From Paracyclopina nana (taxonomy: Eukaryota > Arthropoda > Copepoda > Cyclopoida > Cyclopettidae), in the NCBI GenBank assembly GCA_019096065.1, contig JAGUCH010000003.1:8990001-9054000 (forward strand): 64,000 bases of DNA, in the 5' to 3' direction. The translations under genes and the position numbers were made by a program. Positions 1 through 11,599 of this stretch are shown one piece after another. Within the stretch, counting starts at the first letter, position 1. Each line of letters opens with the position of its first letter. A model generated the notes under the pieces. That model ran no database searches. It was given only the letters and a program-made list of their open reading frames with translations, and had not been told where the DNA came from.

Positions 1-1
1 A

Positions 2-223
2 GGACAAGTGCGGGGTCCTGCAAGTGGACAGTTCCGAGCCAATGTGGTCTGCTGGCATTGCTCCAAGAAGAATCATAGTGAGGCTGAATGCTTTTCCAGG
101 CAAGCAGATGCTGCTAGGGGCATGTACAACCCAAGGCCTGGCAGTAAGAGAGCAACAGAGCAAGAGGCAAAGAAGGTCAATGAAGTTCGTGCCTCCTACC
201 ATTCCAACCCTTTAAACTGGTAA
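2..223 (+). pseudogene. gag: gypsy copy 1 gag, C-terminal fragment with zinc knuckle
   Basis: This is the last ~73 codons of a Ty3/gypsy Gag, which packages the genomic RNA. A CCHC zinc knuckle (C-X2-C-X4-H-X4-C) lies at about 53-97, followed by a basic stretch. The frame is open from the window edge, so it is incomplete rather than visibly broken. It ends at TAA 221-223 just after the heptamer TTTAAAC (211-217), where the pol frame begins in -1. The last residues before the stop (LNW) match those of the related element at 20.3 kb, which supports this end. Confidence 0.8.
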
Positions 224-253
224 CCGACCAGGGTGGGCTCCGCACCACTGGTC
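211..253 (+). promoter_or_regulatory. Candidate -1 ribosomal frameshift signal, gypsy copy 1 gag-pol
   Basis: The heptamer TTTAAAC at 211-217 is in register with the gag frame (T TTA AAC), the canonical form for -1 slippage. Eight nucleotides downstream, 226-235 can pair with 243-253 (10 pairs, one bulged A at 247, 7-nt loop). Slipping back one base joins the pol frame, which is open from here into the protease. The gag stop lies at 221-223 between heptamer and stem. The related element at 20.29 kb has the same heptamer at the same place. Confidence 0.7.
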
Positions 254-3200
254 GTCGCAAGGTCGTTGAGCTTTTTCACGCAATCACAAGTTTCAGCCTG
301 CTATCCTCGAATGAGAATACCAAACGACCTTTTGTATCAATCCACAGCCTTGGAGCCACCTTTGAAATGTTGTTTGACACTGGCTCCAATATTTCCCTGT
401 TATCGCGTATGGCATTCAGGAGAATTGCCCCCCAACTAAGACCTCAGAGAATTACAAATGCTCCGATGTTACGTGCAACATGTGCTTCCGGAAACCCTTT
501 AAGGATCAATGGACTTTATGAAATAGACTGTATGATAGAAGGCCGACAGTTGAAGTGGCCATTTTATGTGTGCGAGGGACTTGCACTTGATGGGATCGTG
601 GGTATTGACCTGATCCATGCTACCGGCTTGTTTTATGATCCCATATCGATGGAAATCCGCTCTGCGAATAAGATACAACTTGAGGTGAGAACTCAGAAGA
701 AGACGTACATACCGGCCAGAAGTGTTGCTACAATCTCTGTGCAGCTAAAGAACCAGGACAATGCGCCAATAGGCCACTTTGAAGGATGTCTCCAAATAAG
801 CGATGCCGCCCAGCTTTGCAAGGAAGATTGCCTCATCCGCTCTAATCAACAAGGAATCGCTAATATTAAGGTTACAAATGCAGGATTATTGCCTATCGAG
901 TTAGACAAGGGTTCTTTTGTAGGGCAAATTTTCAGTGTTGATAAGATTGTCCCTGTTCATGATGTGTTCTTAAATGATAAAAATGTTTTGGGGAGGCCTT
1001 CTAGACAGGTGGAGGACAATATTCTAAAGCATGCAAATCTTGATCATCTTCCTCCTAATTTACGTCAGAGTTACTTGAAGTGTTTACTTCGTAATTCTGA
1101 CGTTATTTCCACTTCAGAATTCGACTTGGGTGATTGCACCCTGATTAAACACAAAATTGACCTACATGACCACTGACCAGTTCATGCCAGACAATTCCAG
1201 ATTCCCATGTCACATCTTGATGAAATCAACAAAAGCATTGAAGAATGGCTTAAGATGGGCATTGTGGAACCCTGCGATTCTCCCTGGAACTCAAGTATTT
1301 TCTGTGTGCCGAAGAAACTGCCCGATGGGGGTACTGGTTGGAGACCAGTGGTGGATTATAGAGGCCTAAATGCAAAAACAGAGCCCTCTAGCTACAGACT
1401 CCCTCTTATTTCTGAATGTTTGGATGACATAGGATCATCAGGTACCCGTTTGTTTTCGCAGCTTGATCTTCGACACGGATTTCACCAAATGCAATTGGCA
1501 CCATCTTCAAGACCCTACACAGCTTTCACTATACCTGGAAAGGGCCAATACAGCTATATTCGGGCACCCTTTGGCTTTACAGGGATGCCACTTACCTTTC
1601 AACGAATGATGATGTGTGCTTTCCAAGGTCTGACGCCTTCCCGTGTATTGATATACCTTGATGATGTGCTTGTCAAGGGTAGTGGGCATGAAGACATGTT
1701 AGTAGGCCTTGAAGAATGTTTTGCGAGACTTCGGAAGGCCAACCTAAAGTTGAATTTACCCAAATGTAGTTTTGGAACAGAATCTTGCACTTACTTGGGT
1801 TTCACGTTGACCCCTGAGGGCTACAAGCCAAATCGAAGGAAATTGGATGCTATATCGAATGTGAAGCCACCCTCTAATGTCAAAGAAATCAGGCAATTTC
1901 TGGGTCTAACTAACTTTTTCAGAGCGTGTATTCCTCAATTCAGCAGACATTCAAAGGAATTGTCTCGTCTCACTTGTAAGGACAGTGGATGGAAGGGCGG
2001 CCCTCTTCCTCCAAAAGCAATGAAATCTTTTGAGATTCTGAAGAAGATGCTATGTATGGAACCTGTGCTAGCCTATCCCAAACCCGGCCTAGATTTTCAT
2101 CTCTATGTTGATGCCTCTCAAGGTGCTGTTGATGCCGATGATGGAGGCCTTGGAGCAGTACTTATCCAATATCAAGATAATAGTCCACGAGTAATTGGTT
2201 ATGCCTCAAGAGGTCTTCAGAAGCATGAAAAGAACTACACTCCGTATTTGTTAGAACTGCTAGCCTGCACATGGGCAATTGATCACTTTGCAGTTTATTT
2301 AACTGGTAACCCATTTACTTTATACACTGACCATAAGCCATTAGAGAAGTTGAACAAGACACATTCCAGAACATTGAACCGCTTGCAGCAACAGATGTTA
2401 GAACACAATTTTACGATGCAGTATTGTCCAGGAGCAGAGAACCCTGCTGATTATTGTTCGAGGAATATTCCTAAACTTTTGCGAGGTGGTGAAACCCACA
2501 GTGTCGCTATTGAGGCCATGGAGGACATGGCAGCTATGAAGAAGCTACAATCCACAGATTTGGTAGTTGCGGCCTTACTTTCCTTTGTCAAACAAGGACT
2601 TGTACCCAGACAACCTGAGTTGAAGCGAATTATTAGAAGATACGGCCCTATTTGTGAAGTCAAGAATGACTTGTTGTTTGTGAAGAGTGGGCCTTTGGAC
2701 AAGTCAGTGTTGGCAGCACCGGCTGTTTGTCATGCTGACATTATAAGTGCTGCGCATGCCGCCGTTGGGCACAAGGGCATCTACAAAACCAGTGAAAGAA
2801 TTCGCGAGCAGTATTTTTGGCCTAGTTTACTGGCTGATGTTGAGGAATACATCAGTTCATGTTGGAAATGTGACAGAACCAAACCTAAGCAATCACAGCC
2901 AAATGTGGAATTGCTGCCCCACCAGCAACCAAAGGGCCCCCTGGAGCGGGTCCATGCTGACCTATTTGGACCTTTGAGGGATTCAGATGGAAAGAAGTAT
3001 ATTTTGGTTATCACTGATTCTTTTTAGTAAGTATGCAGAGTTTGTTGCTCTGGAGAACAAACAACCTGACACTGTTGCTGGGGCCATTTTTAATCGATGG
3101 ATTGCAAGATTTGGCTCGCCAGCTGTGCTCATTACCGATGGAGGGGCAGAATTCACATCAAAGTTGAGTCAATCGCTTTATGATCTGCTCCAGATAGACA

Positions 3201-4300
3201 AGCGCAAAACCAGCCCTAGCCACCCTCAGTGCAATGCGGCTGCTGAAGTTATTAATAAGCACATTATAAGTTACTTGCAGAAGATGCTTGATACATCTTC
3301 TCCTTTGGAATGGGAACCCCTTCTCCCTGCGCTTCAACTCTCCTACAACTGTGGTGTGAGTAAGGCTACGAAAATGAGTCCCTTTTTCCTCCTTTTTGGG
3401 GTGCATCCCAGAACACCGTTAATGGATCCAAATCTGGTTGACAAAACCTATTATGGGGAAGACTACATCAGTGAAATTGCTAGACGGATGAAGATTGCCC
3501 GTCAAGTTGCTATGGAAAGCAACATATCTTATCGTGACTCATACAAGCAGCTCTATGATGCCAAGATCAAGCCAGAAGACTTTAGAGAAGGGTTATTGGT
3601 TTGGTTGGATCGCCCAGAACTTCTGAAAATCAATCCAAAAATTCGTTCAAGGTGGGAGGGACCTTATGTTATTGTGAGTCTCCAGGACACAAATGCTTTG
3701 ATTCAACATCTTTCCACTAGCAAATCCAGATATGTTCACTTAAACAGATTACGTGTTTGTAAATCTACTCCTTCTAAGCCACTGGCTCAAGCAACAAATG
3801 ACTTACCAGAGACCCTGCCAGAAACTTCATCTTCCAGAAATCCTGCCCATCCAGACACAGGCTCAAAAGGAGGCTACATAACAATTGAAGATGATGACGT
3901 GATCATCATGAATCCGCAAGACCCTCCACCAGCACCCATTCCTTTCAAATCAGAGGAACCAGCTGCCAGCATTGCCTCTCCGATGACGACAACACCTCCG
4001 CCTATTAAGCAAGAACCAAACTCTCCACCTGCGGAGGAGGTACTTATTCATGACGATGTGCATGAACCCCATGCACCCACTGAAGATGATGAACCACCGG
4101 ATTTACCTTCCAGAAGTAACCCTGGCTCTCCTAGGAAACTACTCAACCTTTTCCGTGACAGCTTCCGAGGGGGACGAGACCCCACAAGCTCATTGACACG
4201 AAATCAGGCTAGAGCTCAACGAGTTTTGATTGAAGACCAGCCTTTACCAGCCAGGGCGCCAGAATACAAGCCTGGCAGGGGCCGACCTAAGAAAAAATGA
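211..4300 (+). pseudogene. pol: gypsy copy 1 pol polyprotein (protease, RT, RNase H, integrase), broken
   Basis: Domains in order: retropepsin with a DTGS active site near 373-384; reverse transcriptase with YLDD near 1651-1662; RNase H (YVDAS near 2104); integrase with an HHCC zinc domain (~2760-2870), a DDE core (HADLFGP near 2952, TDGGAEF near 3136, catalytic E near 3247) and a C-terminal barrel (~3650-3700). A disordered proline- and acid-rich tail reaches the stop at 4298-4300. Two lesions are visible: an in-frame TGA at 1174-1176 between protease and RT, and one extra T in the run at 3020-3025 that creates a stop and shifts the frame inside the integrase. The neighbouring copy lacks this T. 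Without these, pol would be a normal single frame. The extra T could be an assembly error. Confidence 0.92.
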
Positions 4301-4442
4301 TGTCTGCCTTAACATGACTTTGTTACATAAACTTATTTGACCTGACCTTACACTTTACACTTCTAACTTTTACGACTTGGTGGTGGTTTTGCTAATATCT
4401 TCATCTCCCTGTTAACAACAGCTTTCTTTAGCTTGGGAGGGA

Positions 4443-4680
4443 TGTTATGTTTTTATAACCTTCATCATGGCGCTAGCGTGTCGTGTTGTAGTAAAATGTA
4501 GTAGTATAGTAGTATAGTACGAGCCGCGCTACCTAACCACACTTTCACCTAAGCAGGATGTGCAATGCTATTCACCTTGACAGTACATTGTATATACAGT
4601 GCTTGGTTGAGAAATAAACTCAGTTGTGGCTTTGTACGAGAGAAGTCAGGTATTGCTATATAGACACCAAATTCACAACA
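4443..4680 (+). repeat. 3' LTR of gypsy copy 1 (238 bp)
   Basis: It begins TGTTATG after a purine run (GGGAGGGA, the polypurine tract) and ends ACA. It matches 6070-6299 almost base for base; the main difference is 8 extra bp in a TAGTATAG microrepeat near 4505-4527, plus a few substitutions. It contains AATAAA (~4612), consistent with the polyadenylation site. Confidence 0.9.
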
Positions 4681-5761
4681 TTTGGACAAGTCAGTGTTGG
4701 CAGCACCGGCTGTTTGTCATGCTGACATTATAAGTGCTGCGCATGCCGCCGTTGGGCACAAGGGCATCTACAAAACCAGTGAAAGAATTCGCGAGCAGTA
4801 TTTTTGGCCTAGTTTACTGGCTGATGTTGAGGAATACATCAGTTCATGTTGGAAATGTGACAGAACCAAACCTAAGCAATCACAGCCAAATGTGGAATTG
4901 CTGCCCCACCAGCAACCAAAGGGCCCCCTGGAGCGGGTCCATGCTGACCTATTTGGACCTTTGAGGGATTCAGATGGAAAGAAGTATATTTTGGTTATCA
5001 CTGATTCTTTTAGTAAGTATGCAGAGTTTGTTGCTCTGGAGAACAAACAACCTGACACTGTTGCTGGGGCCATTTTTAATCGATGGATTGCAAGATTTGG
5101 CTCGCCAGCTGTGCTCATTACCGATGGAGGGGCAGAATTCACATCAAAGTTGAGTCAATCGCTTTATGATCTGCTCCAGATAGACAAGCGCAAAACCAGC
5201 CCTAGCCACCCTCAGTGCAATGCGGCTGCTGAAGTTATTAATAAGCACATTATAAGTTACTTGCAGAAGATGCTTGATACATCTTCTCCTTTGGAATGGG
5301 AACCCCTTCTCCCTGCGCTTCAACTCTCCTACAACTGTGGTGTGAGTAAGGCTACGAAAATGAGTCCCTTTTTCCTCCTTTTTGGGGTGCATCCCAGAAC
5401 ACCGTTAATGGATCCAAATCTGGTTGACAAAACCTATTATGGGGAAGACTACATCAGTGAAATTGCTAGACGGATGAAGATTGCCCGTCAAGTTGCTATG
5501 GAAAGCAACATATCTTATCGTGACTCATACAAGCAGCTCTATGATGCCAAGTTCAAGCCAGAAGACTTTAGAGAAGGGTTATTGGTTTGGTTGGATCGCC
5601 CAGAACTTCTGAAAATCAATCCAAAAATTCGTTCAAGGTGGGAGGGAACTTATGTTATTGTGAGTCTCCAGGACACAAATGCTTTGATTCTACATCTTTC
5701 CACTAGCAAATCCAGATATGTTCACTTAAACAGATTACGCCTGAAACCCTGGCTCTCCTAG
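4681..5761 (+). pseudogene. pol: gypsy copy 2 integrase fragment
   Basis: About 359 codons open from the junction: the end of RNase H, a complete integrase zinc domain, an unshifted DDE core and the C-terminal barrel. It keeps the shorter T run at the position where copy 1 is shifted, so the integrase core here is intact. After the barrel, the ~370-bp deletion splices the frame to the out-of-frame tail and it stops at 5759-5761. It has no start codon of its own and cannot be a functional gene as it stands. Confidence 0.88.
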
Positions 5762-6069
5762 GAAACTACTCAACCTTTTCCGTGACAGCTTCCGAGGGGG
5801 ACGAGACCCCACAAGCTCATTGACACGAAATCAGGCTAGAGCTCAACGAGTTTTGATTGAAGACCAGCCTTTACCAGCCAGGGCGCCAGAATACAAGCCT
5901 GGCAGGGGCCGACCTAAGAAAAAATGATGTCTGCCTTAACATGACTTTGTTACATAAACTTATTTGACCTGACCTTACACTTTACACTTCTAACTTTTAC
6001 GACTTGGTGGTGGTTTTGCTAATATCTTCATCTCCCTGTTAACAACAGCTTTCTTTAGCTTGGGAGGGA

Positions 6070-6299
6070 TGTTATGTTTTTATAACCTTCATCATGGCGC
6101 TAGCGCGTCGTGTTGTAGTAAAATGTAGTAGTATAGTACGAGACGCGCTGCCTAACCACACTTTCACCTAAGCAGGATGTGCAATGCTATTCACCTTGAC
6201 AGTACATTGTATATACAGTGCTTGGTTGAGAAATAAACTCAGTTGTGGCTTTGTACGAGAGAAGTCAGGTATCGCTATATAGACACCAAATTCACAACA
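6070..6299 (+). repeat. 3' LTR of gypsy copy 2 (230 bp)
   Basis: TGTTATG...ACA, near-identical to 4443-4680, with the purine tract just upstream. It abuts the coding sequence of the penton-like gene on the opposite strand at 6300. Confidence 0.9.
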
Positions 6300-6977
6300 A
6301 CTCCACCTCTTTGCTGCCCTTCACCAGCTCTCTTCTCAAGCCGTAACTGCTGGCCTGACCTGAGCTATTTTTGATCCCGCTTTCGACCACATTCTCCGTT
6401 CCGCTAACATCGTCGATGAAGCCAATCATGTGATGCATAAAATACTCTCTGCTGGCGTCAGAAAACGAGAAAGTATTCTCCAACCAGGTCTTGTAGTGGA
6501 AGCAAAACTCGTTCACAGACTGACACTTGCCACCATTCACCATTACCAAGCACAAACGGAAAAGGGCGGCCGGGAACATGGTAACGGTGGAAAAATCCTC
6601 AGAGTCAGGCAGGGGATTATCATCCTTGTCCACAACTTTCACCTTACCCCACAGAAGCGTGACTCGCATATCCATATATGAGTGCGAGGGGGTAGCGTAA
6701 ACTCAAAAGTAGTCGTATCATTCAATAGCATCAACATGGGGCGAAAGAATTGGGCTCTGCCCTCCTCGACAGCAGTTTGCAGGGGAGCCGGAGAAAACAG
6801 ATTCAGCCGAGAATCCATCATAGTCTCGTTGTTGTTGTTGTTGTTGGGAAGATGTTGCTTCACAAAGTTTCCATCATCAAAGCCGGGTGCCGCGGGTAGA
6901 ATTCCTTTGAGGATGCGCTGCTGCTGCTGCTTTGATTTCAGCGAACCATCGCTCGGGTTAGTAATGCCCGATGACAT
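6300..6977 (-). pseudogene. Polinton/Maverick penton-like minor capsid protein (F54H12.2-like), truncated
   Basis: This resembles the N-terminal half of the proteins annotated F54H12.2-like, which are the minor (penton-type, single jelly-roll) capsid proteins of Mavericks/Polintons and adintoviruses. Visible hallmarks: the N-terminal LFSPAPLQTAVEEG stretch, the following jelly-roll entry, then the block with LPDSEDF...FPAALFRLCLVMVNGG and the conserved YKTWLE segment. I chose ATG 6977-6975 because it lies ~60 nt below a TATA box. A one-base frameshift near 6660-6690 moves the second half into another frame, and the gypsy LTR at 6299 removes the C-terminal half. It is dead as drawn. The family match is from pattern memory and was not searched. 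Confidence 0.75.
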
Positions 6978-7001
6978 ATCAAAGATGGCAACCGAGTAAT
7001 G

Positions 7002-7060
7002 ACTGAAAGCGGAGGGAATGACGAGGCGCTTTATATACAGCATGCTCCCGAGATCATGCA
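7002..7060 (-). promoter_or_regulatory. Core promoter of the penton-like gene with shared Polinton upstream block
   Basis: On the minus strand, TATATAA at ~7037-7031 is followed about 30 nt later by an initiator-like TCAGT (7006-7002), with the chosen ATG at 6977. The 29 bases at 7060-7032 on this strand match 12023-12051 on the plus strand at 27 of 29 positions, including AGCATGCTGTATATA. This is a promoter block common to two Polinton genes. Confidence 0.6.
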
Positions 7061-7621
7061 ACTACTTGTGAATGAACGGCTGATTTGATAAATCGAGCGA
7101 CGAGTTTTAGGGCATATAATCAGCGGTAACTATTAACGCATTTTTCAGCAGACACGCTAAGCAGCTTAGCAGAGTGAGCAAACCACGGCAAAGAAATAGT
7201 TCCTCATGTGATTCAGTTACCAAATTGGGCAAGCGTTACTCAGCTCAGTCTTCAAACACTGTCAACAAACCGATTCATGTTTTCAAATAAAGGATTTTGT
7301 TGGTAGAATTCAAAGTGTTGTGAGTTTTTCAAAGGAGTACCTTTAATCAAAGTAATTGTGATTGATTTTTATGTGCCTTATGATACCAGCAAGGACAAAA
7401 AAATAAAAGAAAGAAGAAGCCATTGATAAAGTGAGCCCATCACGACGTTGATTTATTGCGAGAAATTCATTCATTTGGTTATTAAATTCAGGTAAAAAAA
7501 TGAAAGAAGATGAAACAAAACCTTAATTGCTTTCTGGCCAACGTTACTTCCATGTTATCATAACCGGCGTTTAACAATAGAAAGTTCATAAAACAGAGTC
7601 GCATTACACTAATTTAGCAAC

Positions 7622-8030
7622 ATAGATGTTTCAGCCTTGACTTGAATGATCTTTCCTTATCATCTTGAACATCTTAGTGTCAAAGTCGTCTGGCCTGAAA
7701 AACAAAATAAAGCAATGATCAGCTCAATTGAGACCCTTGGCATCCTTTTTACCCCAGGAAATATACTTTTGAATACAGCACTTCAGCCATGACTTGAACA
7801 ACCTGTCCTTTCACCTTGAACATCCTGGAGCCAAAGCCTAACACAATTAAGTCAAATCATGATTAGCTGAGAAAAGAAGTATCATCCTCCTTACTGAATA
7901 TTAAATTGGAAGGTATGGCCTGTACTTGTCATCTTGAACATACTGGAGAACATGGACTCGTCTTCTGGAACCTTTGCTTATCTAATTGAACATCCAGGAG
8001 CCCAAGTCCGTTCTGAACATAAAATAACGT
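7622..8030. repeat. Degenerate ~140-bp tandem units
   Basis: Three diverged units start near 7622, 7765 and 7905. Each carries a version of CTTGAACATCCTGGAGCCAAAG preceded by a TGACTTGAA-type stretch. No coding potential is visible. The surrounding 7062-9145 region has no gene I can support. Confidence 0.45.
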
Positions 8031-8330
8031 CAGGATTGGCCTACAGCAATAATCAGATTCTTTGAGATGAATCCACAAGTAAAACCTATGCAAATGTACA
8101 AAAAACGTGCAAATAAACAGTGACAAATTTGAGGCTCCACATTCATCTCTCCCCACTTCCACCTTGGTCCACCTTGGTCAATCCACCTTTGGTTGCTGTA
8201 TCATCTTACCTACCTAAGCACAGTAACTTTATTTTAGAAAGCACCTAAACTAACTAAGATATGTACATAAGGGTAAAAAAATAGTAGAATGATATTGATC
8301 CAATCCAGAACAGGTGGAAGAGCTTCAATC

Positions 8331-8572
8331 AATCTTTTTTTCGTTATTTCTTGCCTAACAAGACGATTATTAGCACTTTGGTCCTCTTGAACATTGGCAA
8401 GGCGATGACAAGTGTCTGGAGATCTTCTGGGCTTCATTCAAGGGACCTAAAATCAAACAAACTGTTATTTTCGAAAATCACATCTTTTTTTTCGTTATTT
8501 CTTGCCTAACAAGACAATTATTAGCACTTTAGTCCTCTTGAACATTGGCAAGGCGATGACAAGTGTCTGGAG
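8331..8572. repeat. Direct repeat pair (~95 bp each)
   Basis: The stretch at about 8331-8430, starting with a T run and TCGTTATTTCTTGCCTAAC, recurs at about 8484-8572 with only a few changes. It shares a CTCTTGAACAT core with the degenerate units upstream. No coding signal is seen. Confidence 0.65.
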
Positions 8573-9247
8573 TCAAGGTTGGCCGACTTGGTTAGGAGCA
8601 TTGATCCTCCAGCTAGTCTTGAATGGGTCACTGGTCACTATTAATATTTTTCGCGCTTAAATGGCGATGCAATGATCTGTTTTTTGTTGACAAAAACAAA
8701 CGCAACCGGCGGCAGCAGATTGTGAAGTAAATGCTCACTGGGAGAATGGTCTTCCTTCAATTAATTTTTATAAGGAAGTATCTACTTTTAATGCTACAAA
8801 CCTTCTCAAAATGTCCCTTTTTCAGTTTATTATCTCATAATTAGTGATAAGACCTATAACTCAAATTATAATCTGAAAAACTATTCACTTTGAATGCTAC
8901 TTTTCTAACAGACTGCTACAAAATTGACTGAGAGCAATGCTCCGGTAATTGCATAAAATTATCTCCCAACCTGTTACTCAGAGGGTGAGTAATGATATTT
9001 AACTGCAAACTGATCTCACTGAGGCACCAAAACTATACTATTACACATTGTTTGGATCCCATATTGACTTACCTTTTTTTAATAGTCTGTTTAATAAAAT
9101 TAGTGGAAACAGCCAACTTAAAATTAAAAGAATTTCTTCTGTGTTATGATGCCACATGATGCCCTTTCTCAGCTAACATTCTTTGCCTATCTCAACACTC
9201 TTTTTTCACATTCCTGGCCATTTTTCCAACAAATCATTTTCCCCAAA

Positions 9248-10695
9248 ATGGAGAGGTTCATGGGTCAGGTCAAGAAATCTATTGCAAAAAAGTCCAGAAT
9301 TGCCAAAAATAGAGGAAATCCAACCGTGCCAATTAATTTTGAAGAGCTCAGGGCCCAAAATGTTAACAGAAAGCAGTATACAGTTAAAGAACGGTAAGAC
9401 ATTCATATTATAATGCAATAAAAAAAGTGCTATATACGACAGCAGTCAAGTGCAAGACATAGCACCACTTTCTTATTGGCCATTGGATTGCTCCATTTGA
9501 TGGGTAATGATGAGCTTGAATTAAAAAACCCTTCAATTTTTAGATCAATCATGGTGGAATGGACGTTAGCCCATGGTGCCAAGAGAGCACAAAATCACTG
9601 GATTGATGAATATGGAATCGATCGTGTACCTGCATTGACAACTTTCACACGTGTGACAAAAAAGTTTCAAGCGCTTGGAATGGTTCAGAATCAGGTACTA
9701 CATTTTATCCTATAAATCTTTTAATTAAAATAATGTAATTTTAAATGGTCTTTCAAGAATAAGTACGTAGAGCGAGCAAGGCCAGTGCGAACTCCTGCCA
9801 AAATAAGGGAGGTCTATGAGGGTCTGACAGCCGAAAAAGACAATCCTGTGATGATGCAAGGGTCAAGTGCACGGCGGAACAACTTCGGTAATAAGCCAAC
9901 AGAGGCTGTTATGCTGTTTTTGCTCTGATTAAAAAACTGAAGTTCAATTTTTTCATTTTTTTAATCTCAAATGTCATTTTACTCTAGGACTGAAGCCATC
10001 CAGCTTTCTTCGGGTTGTGAATGAAGACTTGGCCATGAGAGCATATAAACCAGGTAATGCAAAACTGAAAAGTCAGTTCACAAGGACTTATTCCAAAATT
10101 GAGCCTAAATTCTCTTCAGCTGAAGAGCACAAATTCAACGAAGCCGTTGATCCACAAATGAGGACAATTTTTTGTGAGTGGCTCCTGCAGCAAGTGCAAA
10201 ATGATCCAGACTTTTTGAGAAAGCTAATTATGACGGATGAAACGACTATCACTTTAGGAGGTAATTCAGATGCAAAAGACAGGACTAATTTCTAATGACT
10301 GTATTCAATAATTGGCTATAGAAACAAAATAATTTTTTACTTTTGAAGGCCATGTAAATCATCAGACCCATCGCAGATATTCCGAAGACCAAAAGGGCCG
10401 TCCCGACTTTTTTACGACCCAACCAGAAAACCAGCAAAAGCTGCATGTTTGGATTGGAGTGATTGGAGATGGCAGGAAGATACCAATCAAAGTTTTTCAA
10501 GAGAGTGTGGATGGTAAAGCATACCACAGGTAAAAAGAATGACTTCAGGCACTAATTGTTCGAGCTGATCAAAGTATTAAATTGTTTCAGAATGCTAGTT
10601 CATCATGTAATGCCTTTTTTAAGAGATGCTGTACCCGAGGAACGCCGACAGACCCTTTACTGGCAACAAGATGGGGCACCACCCCACATTTACAG
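9248..10695 (+). pseudogene. Mariner/Tc1-type transposase (DDE_3-like) gene with introns, 3' truncated
   Basis: Six consecutive exons with GT-AG introns of about 50-100 bp can be read: ~9248-9393, ~9446-9694, ~9758-9886, ~9989-10260, ~10349-10529, ~10591-10695. The N-terminal part has helix-turn-helix character (TTFTRVTKKFQALGMV). The later exons show the catalytic core of the DDE_3/mariner family: first Asp in LIMTDETT, the VWIGV strand, and second Asp in WQQDGAPPH. The third acidic residue and the C-terminus are missing; after 10695 the sequence runs into noncoding DNA and a minisatellite. The exons read cleanly without internal stops, unusual for a dead transposase, so it may be an intron-bearing family or a domesticated gene that lost its last exons. 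Exon edges are estimates. Confidence 0.7.
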
Positions 10696-10924
10696 GTATA
10701 ATGAATGAAATAGCTTAAAGGTACATAAAAAAGTACCTTAAACATCTTTTAAATATAATTTCTATTCTCTACCGGTAACCGAAAATCCCTGGTTAGGTTT
10801 CAATTTCCAAATAGTTCTCAGTTTATTTCTCTGCCGGTAGCAACAATAATGGGAAAAAAAATTGACCAGGGGTATTTTTTTCCTGGGAAAAAAAATCACC
10901 AGGCAAATTTTTTTCCCACGCAAT

Positions 10925-11465
10925 TTGTAGTCTTGAGCAGCCACAATGTGCAGGAGACGCTGCCGGGTGCGGGAGACACTGCCGGGTGCAGGAGATGCTG
11001 CCGGGTGCGGGAGACGCTGCCGGGTGCGGGAGACGCTGCCGGGAGCGGGAGACGCTGCCGGGTGAGGGAAACCCTGCCGGGTGCGGGAGACACTGCCAGG
11101 TGCGGGAGACGCTGCCGGGAGCGGGAGACGCTGGTGGGTGAGGGAAACCCTGCCGGGTGCGGGAGACGCTGCCAGGTGCGGGAGACGCTGCCGGGGGGTC
11201 CGGCAGATCACCCGGGCGATTTTTTTCCCACACAATTTGTAGTCTTGAGTAGTCACAATGTGTGGGAGGCGATCCGCAGTGCGGGAGTTGATGCCTGGTG
11301 CAGAAGACGCTGCCGGGTGCGTGAGACGCTGCCGGGTGCGTGAGACGCTGCCGGGTGTGTGAGACGCTGCCGGGTGCGTGAGACGCTGCCGGGTGGGGGA
11401 GACGCTGCCGGGTGCGGGAGACGCTGCCGGGTGCGGGAGACGCTACCGGGTGCGGGAGACGCTGA
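10925..11465 (+). repeat. GC-rich 19-bp minisatellite, two subtypes
   Basis: The unit is approximately GCCGGGTGCGGGAGACGCT, repeated over 20 times. The first block (to ~11195) has mostly GCGGGAG variants; the second (~11295-11465) starts with GCGTGAG variants. A ~45-bp AT-rich stretch containing AATTTGTAGTCTTGAG and CACAATGTG occurs before each block (~10918 and ~11228), so the array is a higher-order duplication. Long open frames on both strands here are artefacts of the repeat. Confidence 0.9.
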
Positions 11466-11599
11466 TTTTTAGCAAAGTTGTTGCTTATTTTATTTTTATT
11501 TATTTTATTACAAATTGTTTGTTTTATGTTAGAGAAATCATTAAACATTTCTTCTGCCTATCACCTATGCTCAATGAATATCATAAGTTTTTATACAAG

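Larger units (their letters stand above)
1..4680 (+). mobile_element. Ty3/gypsy LTR retrotransposon, copy 1 (5' end outside window)
   Basis: The order seen is the gag 3' end, a -1 frameshift site, pol (protease, reverse transcriptase, RNase H, integrase), a proline-rich tail and a 238-bp LTR at 4443-4680. The 5' LTR and most of gag lie left of the window. The LTR end at 4680 is followed at once by sequence matching position 2694 of the same family. The simplest reading is that this copy inserted into the pol gene of a sister copy whose 3' part follows. Pol is broken by an in-frame stop and a one-base insertion. It belongs to the same family group as the element at 18869-26432, with the same gag-pol layout and similar pol, but no env was seen here. 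Family assignment is certain; the nested-insertion reading is inference. Confidence 0.93.
4681..6299 (+). mobile_element. 3' remnant of a second gypsy copy (copy 2)
   Basis: This aligns with 2694-4680 of copy 1 at about 99% identity. It starts abruptly at mid-pol directly after the copy 1 LTR and ends with its own LTR at 6299, which abuts the penton-like gene. A deletion of about 370 bp removes the equivalent of roughly 3754-4120 (the proline-rich tail of pol). The missing 5' part is predicted to lie left of copy 1, outside the window. Copy 2 is therefore the element that interrupted the penton-like gene. Confidence 0.88.

Noticed and set aside
4681..6299. Independent gypsy insertion with its own 5' end
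   Set aside because: It begins mid-pol exactly at the neighbouring LTR end, with no LTR or primer-binding site of its own.
10925..11465. CRISPR-like array
   Set aside because: Units are contiguous with no unique spacers, in an animal genome; it is a minisatellite.
10762..11548. Long open frames on both strands across the GC-rich repeat
   Set aside because: They are translations of a 19-bp minisatellite (proline/arginine/serine repeats) with no other coding evidence.
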